Below are positions 19,749 to 29,901 of a stretch of 64,000 bases of DNA, one piece after another. Origin of the DNA: Symbiodinium natans (Eukaryota > Sar > Dinophyceae > Suessiales > Symbiodiniaceae); assembly GCA_905221605.1 (NCBI GenBank), contig CAJNDS010002139.1, positions 576,613 through 640,612 on the forward strand, given 5' to 3'. Position numbers and translations under genes: made by a program. The notes below the pieces were generated by a model. The model did no database searches. It saw only the letters and a program-made list of their open reading frames with translations, and was not told where the DNA came from. Position 1 is the stretch's first letter; each line of letters begins with the position of its first letter.

Positions 19749-22700
19749 GGAAAGGCACGTACACGGAGGAGGCTGCTGTGTGCTTCCCTTGGATCTTTAC
19801 ATGGGAATGATTCCTTGTGCACGGCTGCTGCAGATGGGAGAAATCTGCGTTGACCACCAGGAATCGAAATTCCTTCAGGTGGACGCTACCAAAAGAACAG
19901 GAGGCCAAAAAGACCTCATAGGCCCCCAACAGGAGCAAGCGCTTCCATTCACTGAGCCTTGCCATCTTGGACTTCCGGGGCTGCTCAAGCAAGGCAACGG
20001 CGCCCATCCGAAGGGCAACAAACACAAGCGTCAGAGCCCGAAGCGCCAAAGTGTTGCCCAAAAGCGTGCGTGGCTCAGACGGCGAGAAACCCCTAGGCTC
20101 AGCATCAGACCTCAAGCTGGGAGAGGCTGCGCACGAGAAGGTGGAGCCAGGGGGCCCCAAAGCCAAGCTGCGGAGGGTGCGACCTTCCAACATGTGCAAC
20201 AACCAGTCAAGCACGCGGAGGTTCTGCAAGTCATAGGCAGGACTTCGTGCAATGTCAAGAGGAGGACCTACAACCCAGCCCTTAGCGCTAAGTGCCTCAG
20301 TCAACCTACCAGAACTGGAGAAAACCTCAATGAAGTCGAACCTGAAAGCCAGGGGCCGGCTAGGGCTCACGGACGTCTGGCTCTGCAACAAGCGAAGATC
20401 GTAGGGCTCAGGATCAAGGTGCTTAGCCAGGAGTGCCTCCTCACGAGAGAAAATGCGAGAGTAGCCACCCTTCTTAGAGCCAGTGCGCCAAAGTGACCGG
20501 ACCAGAAAGGGGGGCGCGGTGGAACTCACGAAAGCACCCTTTTGCTCGGAAGCGTCGGTGGCGTAAAGACTGTCTGCCAGGACGGCACCAAGATTGGACA
20601 CAGCAAGCGGGGCCAGGATGGCCAGCAGGACCAACTCCTGGGCAACAGACCTGGGAAGGCCAATGACACGAGGAATGCGGCCTAAATCCTGCGCTCGGAC
20701 AAGACCAAAACTCCTGGCGAGCACTGACATGAGCTGTCGCCTGTAAAGCAAGCTGGAAGTCCAGTTGCCCAGCAGGCACAAGTGCAGACTATCGGTTGTG
20801 TGGGCAAGTCTGGCAACTTCAAGGCTGATCACAGAGAGAGCCGCCCTCTTAGCGGCAGGGGCTCCCAGAGTGATGAGGCCGAGCGCTCGAGTGCCGGGCG
20901 AAGAGTCGAGCTGCGCCCCAGCGACTCTCACGCAATCTCCGCCCCACACGTCTTTGTCATCGGAGCCTTCGAGGGAGTACAAAGCATATGCTTCCTTTGC
21001 CAAGCGCAGCTTGGCAACGCACGCCGGCTCACTGCTGGAGCTAGCATCGCAGACTGAGGCCACAAAGAAGTCGTCGATTATTAGGCCCTGAGCCTCTGTG
21101 CTGCCTTTGAAAGGCCTGTTGGAACAAAGACGGTCGCCCTCACCGAGGAGACCGTGGCTAGCGAGCAAAGAGGCATGCGCATCCGAGGCCAGTTCGACAC
21201 CGATATGATCCCCTTGAGCAATGGCCTTGAAGCAAGGCACCAAGAGATCGGAGTTGAACAACAAAGGCTCCAAGCGATCCTTAGCAGGCTCCTCGTGAAG
21301 GAAGTCGCTTCTGACCTCGCGCAGTCTTTTTCCCCAAGAAAGCGGACGCTGGGCCTCGAACCTCTCAAGTGCAGCCGTGCCAAACAGCATGCTACGCGGC
21401 AGAGCGGGACCCAGCATGTTTGTCTCAGCGCGCCGGTCTGGCACCCAAAACTGATGGTAAAAGTCACGCCTGTCAGTTATTGAAATCCTGACAGTCTCGC
21501 GGCTAGGCCGGGCCTCAAGTTGGCACAGCAGGGGCCCTACCGGTATGATTGCGGATGGGCCGCAAACCCTGCCTTTACACCAGTTTCGACCCCTTCTGTC
21601 AATGATCTGTCGATCCTTTTCTGGGCTTTTGTAGCAGTTAAAAGCCCGCGAAACGTGATGGCTCAAAGAGGCAGGTACGTTGGAGGGCCTAAGATGCAGC
21701 AAGCCCTTTGAATCCCAGATCTTGGCCAAGGCCGCGACCTCTTCGGGCCGCTCTTTGGTCCAATCAGCAAAGACATCAGTGGGAGGCACGCCGGTGTGCA
21801 GCAGAGCATCAGGCTTACAGAAAGCCATGTAGAGGTTTGGGCTGAGGAAAGGCCGAGCGTCAAACTGGCCGCGGCCAGAAAGCTTCAGCCTTGAAGCACA
21901 AAGGGGCCTGTAAGGCTCGAGTTCGGGAAGCACAGACGGATCAGTCGGTACCTTCTCACCTTCCCTTGCATCGCAGCCTTTGGGACTGATGGTAGTCAAC
22001 AACGAGATCAACTCAGAAAGGCGTGCAACCAATTGGGGATTGCGGCGGCCTGTGCTGACAAGGAGCTCCTCGCCAACAGAGGCACCGAAAGCCTTCAAAA
22101 GCCTACCCACGGAAGACGTGAGGCGAACCTGCACCTGGGTAGGTGGCCGCTGCAAAAGGGCCAGCGGTATTGGCACGAAATCGTTGTGAAGGAAGTTCAG
22201 GGCCATAACAACGACGTGCAAGAGACGCCTGTGCAGTCTGCGTCTCCTAGTCCGGGAAGACAAACCCAAAGGAAAAGGTTCAAAAGCCCCAGGGCTTGGC
22301 ACCGGAAGCGGGAACACAAGACCAGCTGCGCGGCACGAAGGCTTGTCAGGAACGAGCCTGTTCAGATGCAAAGTTGACTTCAAAAAGGAAGCAAAAGTGG
22401 TTCGGGAACAGAACACTCCCCGAAGAAGACCCCCAGCCCACGTAGCAAAAGACACCTTCGTTGTGAACCAAGTGTCCGGCTGATGGTCAAGGGGCCCTTT
22501 GTTGGCATGAACAAGGCCAGGCGGTGGCCGGGTCACAGGCCTGGCTATTTGGACGCAGCCCCCGTCTCGTTCTTTGGCTTTCGAGGGAAACGGGGCCGTC
22601 GCGGTGGCTTGTTTGCAGGATCCTGACTGGCATCGGCTGTCGGGGGCGAGGATGGGTTCCTGGCACTGCCACCAAGGCTCTCCAAACGCCTGGTGTTGAT

Positions 22701-23034
22701 GAGGTCGATTTCCTTCAAGTATTGGAGAGACGTCGTGGCCCAGCCAACTGGCGACAGGGGAGAGAAAGCCCGGGACCGCGGGTTTGCTGCAGTTTGGCGG
22801 GGCAAGAACATCTGGCCTGGTGGTTCGTCCAGAAGAGACATCATGTAGGCAAGGTCCCAGCGGCCCCCATCTAGCACGCTTTGGTCGAGACACACCAAGC
22901 ACAAAGCCAAATGCTCCCGGGCTCCAGGGACATCGTCTTGGAGCAAAGCATCTGCCACGTGAGCCAGCATCCACATTAGGTATCCGGCCTCCCTTTGGCC
23001 GGCGTATCCGCCGAATCTCTCCAAGTAGCGGCAC
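19666..23034 (-). CDS. Reverse transcriptase, RNase H N-terminal part and methyltransferase-like domain, element 2
   Basis: In this 1122-codon frame RT motifs run from about residue 450: FNCYKSPEKDRQIIDRRGRN (R..D), then ISITDRRDFYHQFWV as motif A, and GLIIDDFFVAS with the catalytic D654-D655. The RNase H start is at ATDASEQKGAF (D827). A SAM-binding, C5-methyltransferase-like domain follows (about 900-1080): FDFIEVFSSSGRLTEAL, then GPPLDI, LALGPPGSTFSCA and LEQPRKSKMARL. The catalytic Pro-Cys is Pro-Gly here, so methyl transfer is doubtful. The first ~230 residues overlap the Gag frame and look non-coding, so the real start is probably downstream or by frameshift from Gag. The frame ends 82 bp inside the next frame, which completes RNase H. 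Confidence 0.75.
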   Translation of the reverse strand: MPLLGEIRRIRRPKGGRIPNVDAGSRGRCFAPRRCPWSPGAFGFVLGVSRPKRARWGPLGPCLHDVSSGRTTRPDVLAPPNCSKPAVPGFLSPVASWLGHDVSPILEGNRPHQHQAFGEPWWQCQEPILAPDSRCQSGSCKQATATAPFPSKAKERDGGCVQIARPVTRPPPGLVHANKGPLDHQPDTWFTTKVSFATWAGGLLRGVFCSRTTFASFLKSTLHLNRLVPDKPSCRAAGLVFPLPVPSPGAFEPFPLGLSSRTRRRRLHRRLLHVVVMALNFLHNDFVPIPLALLQRPPTQVQVRLTSSVGRLLKAFGASVGEELLVSTGRRNPQLVARLSELISLLTTISPKGCDAREGEKVPTDPSVLPELEPYRPLCASRLKLSGRGQFDARPFLSPNLYMAFCKPDALLHTGVPPTDVFADWTKERPEEVAALAKIWDSKGLLHLRPSNVPASLSHHVSRAFNCYKSPEKDRQIIDRRGRNWCKGRVCGPSAIIPVGPLLCQLEARPSRETVRISITDRRDFYHQFWVPDRRAETNMLGPALPRSMLFGTAALERFEAQRPLSWGKRLREVRSDFLHEEPAKDRLEPLLFNSDLLVPCFKAIAQGDHIGVELASDAHASLLASHGLLGEGDRLCSNRPFKGSTEAQGLIIDDFFVASVCDASSSSEPACVAKLRLAKEAYALYSLEGSDDKDVWGGDCVRVAGAQLDSSPGTRALGLITLGAPAAKRAALSVISLEVARLAHTTDSLHLCLLGNWTSSLLYRRQLMSVLARSFGLVRAQDLGRIPRVIGLPRSVAQELVLLAILAPLAVSNLGAVLADSLYATDASEQKGAFVSSTAPPFLVRSLWRTGSKKGGYSRIFSREEALLAKHLDPEPYDLRLLQSQTSVSPSRPLAFRFDFIEVFSSSGRLTEALSAKGWVVGPPLDIARSPAYDLQNLRVLDWLLHMLEGRTLRSLALGPPGSTFSCAASPSLRSDAEPRGFSPSEPRTLLGNTLALRALTLVFVALRMGAVALLEQPRKSKMARLSEWKRLLLLGAYEVFLASCSFGSVHLKEFRFLVVNADFSHLQQPCTRNHSHVKIQGKHTAASSVYVPFLADAIAHEFDQALRAQAHVGRCTKPKG

Positions 23035-23450
23035 ATCATCGGGCTGCCTTGCAGCTCTGCGAGGCTCTGGGGCGCTGCGCTTGCAGGATTGAGCCGCCGA
23101 GAAACCTGCTGCATGACTTGAAGGAAGAAGTTCCCTGTCCGGCTGGACAGAGCTTGCTGGAGCTGCTCCCTCTTTGCTGCTTCCCGAGAGGCCAAGGAGG
23201 ACGAAGAGCCTGATCCGGACGCCAGGTCGGCTAAGCCTCCGTCTGCTTGGGAGAGGACATGGGACATGAGGACAGAAAGCGCCTGTGTCTGCTGCATGAT
23301 TGCGGCCTGCATGCTGGGAAACTCGGCTGACTCCGGAGGCATCCCATATCCCTGCTCCGCAGGCTCGTCCTGAAGTGGCACGCCTGCCCCCAAATCAAGA
23401 GCTTCCCTTGTCCGGGGTGGCGGTCCTATGAGGTTTGCTTGGGGGGACAC
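22545..23450 (-). CDS. Gag-like protein of element 2
   Basis: This 301-codon frame has a helical core I recognise from dinoflagellate tyrosine-recombinase elements: CLDQSVLDGGRWDLAYMMSL, then RAFSPLSPVGWATTSLQYLK and EIDLINTRRLES. It ends in a Lys/Arg/Pro-rich tail (PPRRPRFPRKPKNE) suited to RNA binding. No zinc knuckle is seen, unlike the Gag of element 1. It follows the small coiled-coil ORF (stop 23473) by 23 bp in another frame and overlaps the open frame of RT. Confidence 0.6.
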   Translation of the reverse strand: MSPQANLIGPPPRTREALDLGAGVPLQDEPAEQGYGMPPESAEFPSMQAAIMQQTQALSVLMSHVLSQADGGLADLASGSGSSSSLASREAAKREQLQQALSSRTGNFFLQVMQQVSRRLNPASAAPQSLAELQGSPMMCRYLERFGGYAGQREAGYLMWMLAHVADALLQDDVPGAREHLALCLVCLDQSVLDGGRWDLAYMMSLLDEPPGQMFLPRQTAANPRSRAFSPLSPVGWATTSLQYLKEIDLINTRRLESLGGSARNPSSPPTADASQDPANKPPRRPRFPRKPKNETGAASK

Positions 23451-23472
23451 CTAGACCCGAAAGCTGGAAAGG

Positions 23473-24264
23473 CTACTGATGGGGGGGCTTTGGCTGCACA
23501 CTCGGAAAGCGCATCTGAGAGATTGCAGAGGGCCCTAACTGAGCCGGCTCCATAGACACAGGAAGGCGGGCCTCCAAATCCTGCTGACCTTTCTGCAAAG
23601 CTGCAAGCTGCTTTCCAATCTGGGGAAGCAGGTCCGTCACTGCAGCGACCTGCTCTGCAAGGGCAGCCGTTGTGAGGCGCTTGGCCTTGGTTTGCTGTTT
23701 CGCCTTGGCCTTGGGGGCCATGTCGGCTTGCTCCTCCACTGCAGAGTAGAAAGCCACGCGGTCCCCAGCAGCCTCCGCTATCCAGGCCCTGGTGGCAGTG
23801 AGAAGGGCCGGCCCCACTGGCAGTGCATCTGGGTGATCCTCCAAGAACAAAAGGCAGTCTGTCAGATCCGTCTCTTCGCGATATTCCTGAAGAAGCTCTA
23901 TGACCCCACCCCCGAAATCGCACACAAGGACTTGCGCATCTATGCCGAGCAGGCTCTCTGCTCCCAGTTCGTCCGTCACGGCAAATGGTACGGTCAGAAG
24001 CTTTGAGGGCCCCACAAGGCTGTCTTCGTGAGCGGTATGCCCGAAAGCCAGGAGGGTTGGAGCCAGGAAGCCGGGAGGAATTGCAAGAATGACCCCCTCG
24101 CTCCGGGAAAGCACCGGCACAGCGTACGCAGCCTCCAAAAGGGAGGATTTTCCTTCCCCCGTCCAGCGGAGAAGGTGAAGGTTCAACTGGCCCTCGGCGA
24201 GGGAAGGCAAGAGAGTGGCATCCATGGTTGCTCGAGCGGAAATGGCAAGCCGGCTGCGTGGCAC
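23473..24264 (-). CDS. First ORF of element 2, coiled-coil protein
   Basis: The frame is open for 263 codons. A likely functional start is the Met at 23721 (MAPKAKAKQQTKAKR), which begins a basic stretch followed by a coiled coil (ITDLLPQIG-like helix, KQLAALQKGQQDLEARL). The upstream 181 residues may be leader or part of the same protein (VCDFGGGVIELLQEYREETD). No family is named. It opens the coding body of the element, with A1 about 650 bp upstream. Confidence 0.45.
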   Translation of the reverse strand: MPRSRLAISARATMDATLLPSLAEGQLNLHLLRWTGEGKSSLLEAAYAVPVLSRSEGVILAIPPGFLAPTLLAFGHTAHEDSLVGPSKLLTVPFAVTDELGAESLLGIDAQVLVCDFGGGVIELLQEYREETDLTDCLLFLEDHPDALPVGPALLTATRAWIAEAAGDRVAFYSAVEEQADMAPKAKAKQQTKAKRLTTAALAEQVAAVTDLLPQIGKQLAALQKGQQDLEARLPVSMEPAQLGPSAISQMRFPSVQPKPPHQ

Positions 24265-24907
24265 AAGATGTCTGAGTCTTCCTGTGCGCCCACGATTCTC
24301 CTGAATGCGACGGCGTTTGGGGACCGAACGGGTGAGTCAGGGCCAGGGGCACGAAGAACAATGCAATGAGCAAGCGCGGCAGGGAAAGAAGCCTCGACTT
24401 CGTTGTAACGAGGCGGGATGAGGTGCTGTGGTGCGTGGAGGGGGGCGCCGGAGCTCCACGGGACCCGAGCTCACGGCTTGCAATAGGGCCTACTATATCC
24501 CAACAGAACCACTAGGGCTAGGGGGATGAGGGGAACCCTGTGCAGCAGGAAAAGCACCGCCTGGCGCCGAAGCAGCAGTAACCTCAAAGCCTCGGAAAGG
24601 TGCTCAAATGCTCGTGAGAGCTCACTCTGGCCCATGCAAGTACTTGCGCAAACGGAGAGGAGTAGAGGCCTGCGAAGGGGCCTCAGCGCGGGAGGTCTCA
24701 GGCCTGGGAAATGCAGCTGCAGGGCTCGGCAGAAAGAGTGAGGCACGGAAGAAGTAAAGAGCAAGAAGAATGCCAAAAAGAGTGCCCGAGGCAAAGGAGA
24801 AAGCCAAGAGGGCGGTGGATCCAGAGCAGTGAGCAGGACACCAAAGACCCCACCAGTTGGAAGACACCCCCGAATGGATGAAACCCAAGACCTGGGGCAC
24901 AAAGTTC
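24265..24907 (-). other. 5' leader of element 2
   Basis: Between terminal repeat A1 and the first convincing ORF lie about 640 bp with no recognised domain. An open frame (24902-24471) encodes hydrophobic Leu-rich sequence (SWLSPLPRALFLAFFLLF) that could be a small membrane peptide or chance. Confidence 0.35.
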
Positions 24908-24950
24908 ATGCTTGAGCAGCCGCAGAGAACGCAATCGCACCTGTAGGTCA
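24908..24950 (-). repeat. Terminal repeat A1 of element 2
   Basis: This is the 43-bp 5' terminal repeat, identical to 17775-17817. It marks the right-hand end of the element. Confidence 0.9.
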
Positions 24951-27325
24951 AAACCTGTATTCTCAGATTTGATGTTTCAGTTTTGTTTGCTAGTTTTGTT
25001 GCGGCTAACTGCTGGTTAGCCTCAATGCCGTTGAGTGGCGAATCCTTCCTGTTTTGTTCCCGGTCGCTTGCCTCTGGTCGCCGTAGCTGTCTGTGTGAGA
25101 CACTGATCAGTGACAAGGGCCATAGCGATGAGTGGTGTCAGACTGCAGTGCAAAGCAGTGCGCCCTTCATCGCTGACGCTGCACCCGCTTATCTTTCAGC
25201 AGCGGCTTATGTTTCCTTGCGCGTGCGAAAGGCTCAAGACAACAAAGTATGCAGATTGTTTAAGCAGCCAGCTGGACAAGCAGGCTAACATAGAACTGAT
25301 GTGGCCTCGAAGTAGAGATCGTTCACTATTTGCTGCACGTTCGAAGCACGTCACTTGCAAACATGGACGATTTGCATCATGCACGTCGCAAGGTTGACGA
25401 GTCAAACCCAGAGCCCGCACAGCTGCGAGCACGGATTCTCCAATTTCATTCACGAATCAGCCAGAAAAATCACGTTAACAAGTAAGACTCAAAGTTGAAG
25501 AATGGCAGGGCTGGACAACACTTGCACAAAATTACTGTCATGCTTGAAGCGTTCCACATAATGCTGGCAGGTGAGTACTGGCTGAGCAATGCAACGCAAG
25601 CGCTCTTCCCCCAGATTTCTTCAAATGGATTGATCGCGTCTGTGCACTTAAGCACGACCAAGAGCGCCTCTGTGAAACTGCTTTTGACCAGCACTGGCCT
25701 CTGTGTCGCTGGTCCTGTGCCCGTTGCACGCCCCGCTTGACTTGAAAACTTGAACGCCGTAGCCTGCTCAAGGAATGTGAGCGTTGAACTGCTGTCTGCT
25801 AATCCTGGAAGTCAAGCAAAGCTGCAGCGCAAAAAAACGTCAGTGATGCTGCTGCTACCTCAGAGCCGAGAAGCTCACACAACAAGGACGGATGCAAGTT
25901 CGCAGCGCTCAAACTCCGGCGCTGAGGCACACGCGCGCAACTCAAGCGTCGTCCGCTGGTGGCAGCGTGAACCCATAGCAATTTGCCCTGCGAGCGGGGC
26001 GGCGGCAAAACCCCCCTAAGCTGAAAAGGCGTCGAAACCAAGCGCTGGGCTCAGTTGTGTCTCGCAGTCTTGCTGACATCGTGTCTTCCTTCACCCACTC
26101 CTTGTCCTGCGAAGTCACGCTGAGACAGCGGCACAGGGAGGGCTAGGTGGGAGAGTTGACATCAAAAGCTCTCCTTCCGGCTGTAGAGGTCAATTTCATC
26201 TGCATCGCACGTCACTCGGTTTTGCTTCTTCTTCTTGATAGCCTCAAGCAATGCTCAGAAAGGCTCACTGGAAAATCTGATTGCCTGATTTCATGGGTGC
26301 AAACATGGACACTCAAAAACTTCAGTCTTTGTCATCGCCCTACTGCAATCAGCTCAGACAGCACGAGCTAAATTCGGCTTGAGGTCCGCACTTTCTTCAG
26401 GTATGCCTGACAGCACTCAAGCTAAGAACAGCATCTTATCAAACTTCGAGTTCACACAAAAAGGCGCGCAATCAAAAGACATTCAACTAATACATGTCTG
26501 GAGTGCAATGTTTTGCGGCACCGGGTCGATTGGAATAGCATTGCCCACGAGCTGGAAGCCACCATTGTCGTCCTGCAAGGTCAGGGAGCCAGGGCACCGC
26601 AGGACATGTACAACATGTACAAATTGGCAGGCGGAACATGAACTTTGGGACACTCAAAACTTCAATCTTAGTCATCGCCTTCTTTTGCAACCGAAGACAG
26701 CACGAGCTGAATCCGCGTGCAAGCTCTAAGCACAGTGCTTTCTTCAGGTCATCCACTTTTTTTATTCCGAGTTGCAAACGTCCGCGGGCCTTAGAAAAGG
26801 ACCCGCGCCGGGCTTCACGCGTGGGCCGAAAGCCTATACATCCTCAACAATCCACTTGACGTCACCCACCAAAAGCGTGGAGAACCACTCAGAAACGTAA
26901 AGAACGCACTGAGGCAATCGAGTGAGTGGAGCCAGGTTTCCGAAAAAAATAAACTCCGCAGTGCTGCTTTCGAGAATGCACTGCTTTCAACATGGACATG
27001 ATTTGTCTGCATCGGAATCCTCCTTGGGCCTCAGCTTTTCCGTGACCGTCCCTTGCGACTCGAGTGATGCTGGACACAAGAAGTGCAACAAACCCTGCAA
27101 ATCTTAGATGCCGTGTTGGGACTGGGCAGTTACAGGAGACCATCATGGAAACCCAACCCCTTCGACTGAAGCACTTGCACATGAACATGAAGGCTCCATC
27201 GAAGTCGTCGTCCTTGCGAAGTTGACAGGCCCAAACGACTGTCGGCTGCGCTGGGGCGGCACTGCCTCGCAGGTGATGTGCAATCTTATTCTCACAATCA
27301 GAATCCACAGAAGCCGGTTCCTAGC
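24951..27325. other. No gene seen; imperfect duplications
   Basis: No domain is recognised in about 2.4 kb. An imperfect repeat pair lies at about 26306-26400 and 26647-26750 (both contain 'gacactcaaaa' and 'gacagcacgagct' and end 'ctttcttcagg'). Three short segments (about 25010, 25568 and 27278) have diverged partners in the same order at about 30283, 31180 and 31356. Confidence 0.45.
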
Positions 27326-29901
27326 TCAAAACCCTTTCAACCGATGTGCCTGATCCAGAACTGCTTGCTGTTTGGCCTCAGGGGAGCGCCAAAGCTGTTT
27401 AGTTCCAAGGAGAAACCTGGAGGTTTTTGAAAGATCGAAAACTGGTTGTTGAACAGGTTGTTGGAACTTCATTGTCACACACCAAAGAAGAGAATAAGGA
27501 CAAAGTAGTCTCAGTGCATCTGTCAACTCACCATCAGTGAGAACACATGACAAGAAACAGAAAGCCTTTGAAAGCTTGCTTTCCGCGGCAATATCCACCT
27601 TGATGGTGCTGAAGCCAAAGAAGCGCGAGATGAAAGGGATGGAGATCTTCTGTGACCTCTCCTTGCCGCAAGCCAATCTCCTCACACTGTTGAAATCATC
27701 AGATCCGAGAAATCCTTCAACGGCCTTAGCACTAGCAATGATGACCTCCAAGGAAGGTCTGACTTGCAAGCATTTCTTGCCTTCTCCAGTCTTATTGTCA
27801 TCGAATGGTTTCCAAATAGCCTGCGAACATTGAAATGTCCATTGTGTAGCTTCTCTTGGCTGGAACAGCAAGAACCCTTCGTTGAGATGCAGTAGGTGCC
27901 AGCAGCTAGGCATAGCGATCCAGATCCAACACAGCCAGACAGCTCCGGGCCAAGAGCCAGCGCGATGAACAGCAAGGAGACTTTGGTGTCCTTGATGGAC
28001 TTCTCCACCTGCCAAGTTACAAACATAAGGAATGATTCCTGTTACCACACTGCTGCACGTCTGCACGCTAAGCCAAGACTTCACACCAAGCTACTACGCT
28101 CTCCTTATCCTGCGCTGCTTTGGATGTTTTGCTGCATTTGCTGGGCAGACCTACAGTCAGCACATCTCAACGGTGACAAACACGTTCCATCTAAGCTTTG
28201 CGCCTCTGTGCAGACTGCAGCCCACTCCAAGGGAGCTGCTAGCCCGCTCTTGTCTTGTATCTCGAGCACAAAGTCTTCTTGCTTGATGATGGTGCCGGCT
28301 GACTTGGATTTTGGTCAAGGTCGGTAAATTCGGTTCGACCTCAACTTGTCGTTCACAACCTTGGTGAGGCTTTGTGGGGGAATAGTCGATCTCTGCAAAA
28401 CCTGCTTCTCGGTGTCTTCGTTGGTGACATGTACCTTGCATGCTGCCGTTGCTGCTGGCATCCACTTGATTGGAGCATGTTTGTCCAACTGGACGCCTTT
28501 ACCTGCATGCTTGGATTTGTCAAAGCAGCGGAGACAGGAGCGCTTTCCATGTCAGCTAGGCAGGCTTGGACAATGATGCGATGCTCCACCAAGCGCTCAA
28601 GCACATCATCAGCACTGAGCCCAGCCCCGGCAGAGTCACCAAAAAAAAGCGGTGTCCGGAAATTCTGTTCATATTGTGATATAGACATTCAAGACAGACA
28701 ATAGCTGTTCGACAGATAACTGCATTGTTCGAGTTGCAATCTCTGTGTTCATTTGGATGGGCACCTTGAGCTGCGCAAGCACCAGGAGCTGGAGCCAAGC
28801 ATCTTTCAAGGCAGTAGCCTCTGGGCTGTTTTCAACTCCTGTGATGAAAATGTCTCTGGCAACCAGGTCAATGCCCTTGAAGCAAGAATAGGCATCGCTC
28901 ATGGCCACATCAACATCGTGTGGAGTGCTCAAGTTTGGCTTCCAGAAGTACAAACAACGAAGAGTGTACAGCAGCAGCCGCGGAACACCACCAGTCCATT
29001 GGCATAGTCTGCCATCAATGTCTGCGCAGCACTCAACTTCACTCAGCAGTTCTTTTCTGATGACACCAACGTGTTGCTCAGTGCCAACGGGAGAATGGGG
29101 ACTGCCCAATTCCAACAGCGGCACGCTTTTGCCAGAAAAAAGAAATAGATTCGGGGCATAACCTCGCCCTTAACAGCTTCCCGGTTCATACTTGCCCACG
29201 TGCGAATCACTCCATCACGTAGCTTCCGGAGATCCGGGACCTGGAAACCCCCGATTTCATCAAAGTGCACAAAGAGTGGTTTCTGAGCGATTTTCGCCGC
29301 CTCCATGAGCACCTCCGCAATTCCACCAGCAACATCGGTTTGCTGGGGCCTGTTCGTGTTCGCAACACGGGCCGTTTCAAGCGGCACAGCGGCCACATCT
29401 GATAACCCCCTGAGGTCCACATAAAGCCGTTCTGCTTGCCTGAGCAAATTTTCTTCCATCTTCCCCCTTAGCCTTCTCTTTATCCAAGAAGGCTTTCAGG
29501 TGGGCCTGCAAATCAGATTTGGCAAGTTTTAGCTGGGGAACAAGGTTGCGGCCCAACATTGTCTTGCCAGTGCCAAACATCTGTGCAGCAAAGCACACCT
29601 TCATCTTCCGATAGTCCGTGAGATTGGTTGAGATGTTCAGTTGCCTGATTGCTTCGATGTTCTCTTCGATGATTGCAAATAGCTCTGTCGTTCTGTGCAT
29701 TGCATCGTCTGGCAAGGTGTTATAACTCCCTCTTGCCAGAATAAGATTCTCCCAGTCTCTTTTGCAGATCTTGGTTGGTGGCCCATCGCTCGCAGCCATG
29801 CTGGGTAACATAACACGAAAGCGTGAAGCGTAGAATCTAGGTGCAGAATTTGGTTTACGTTTCACGAACTTGAAGGCACTGCAAAATTCTACCACGAACA
29901 C
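27326..29901 (-). pseudogene. P-loop ATPase, frameshifted
   Basis: Reading the minus strand, 29901-29377 gives a probable start near 29814-29799 and a Walker A motif (AAQMFGTGKTMLGRN). The frame at 29459-29043 gives YVDLRGLSD and a Walker B motif (KPLFVHFDEIGGFQ). The frame at 29124-28669 gives a sensor-like motif (QWTGGVPRLLLYTLR). These join into one ATPase only if the frame changes near 29450 (a G run) and near 29125 (a T run). Protein-like sequence goes on through 28688-28353 and frames down to about 27330 with at least one more frame change and an in-frame TGA near 28325. The TGGVPR motif recalls P-loop NTPases of Crinkler/RHS-like repeat families, but I cannot assign one. Homopolymer errors in the assembly are an alternative to true decay. 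Confidence 0.55.

Larger units (their letters stand above)
17656..24950 (-). mobile_element. PAT-like tyrosine-recombinase retrotransposon, young copy
   Basis: This minus-strand element has perfect split direct repeats: A1 (24908-24950), coding body, B1 (17815-17911), A2 (17775-17817), B2 (17656-17752). A is 43/43 identical and B 97/97 identical, and A2 overlaps B1 by 3 bp. The body encodes Gag-like ORFs, RT, RNase H with a nested methyltransferase-like domain, and a C-terminal tyrosine recombinase, all in the same direction. The repeats say the insertion is very recent. Coding sense shifts frame twice downstream of RT, so the copy either has two indels or uses frameshifting. The element differs in gene order from the one at 1305-10128, where the recombinase comes first. 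Confidence 0.85.
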
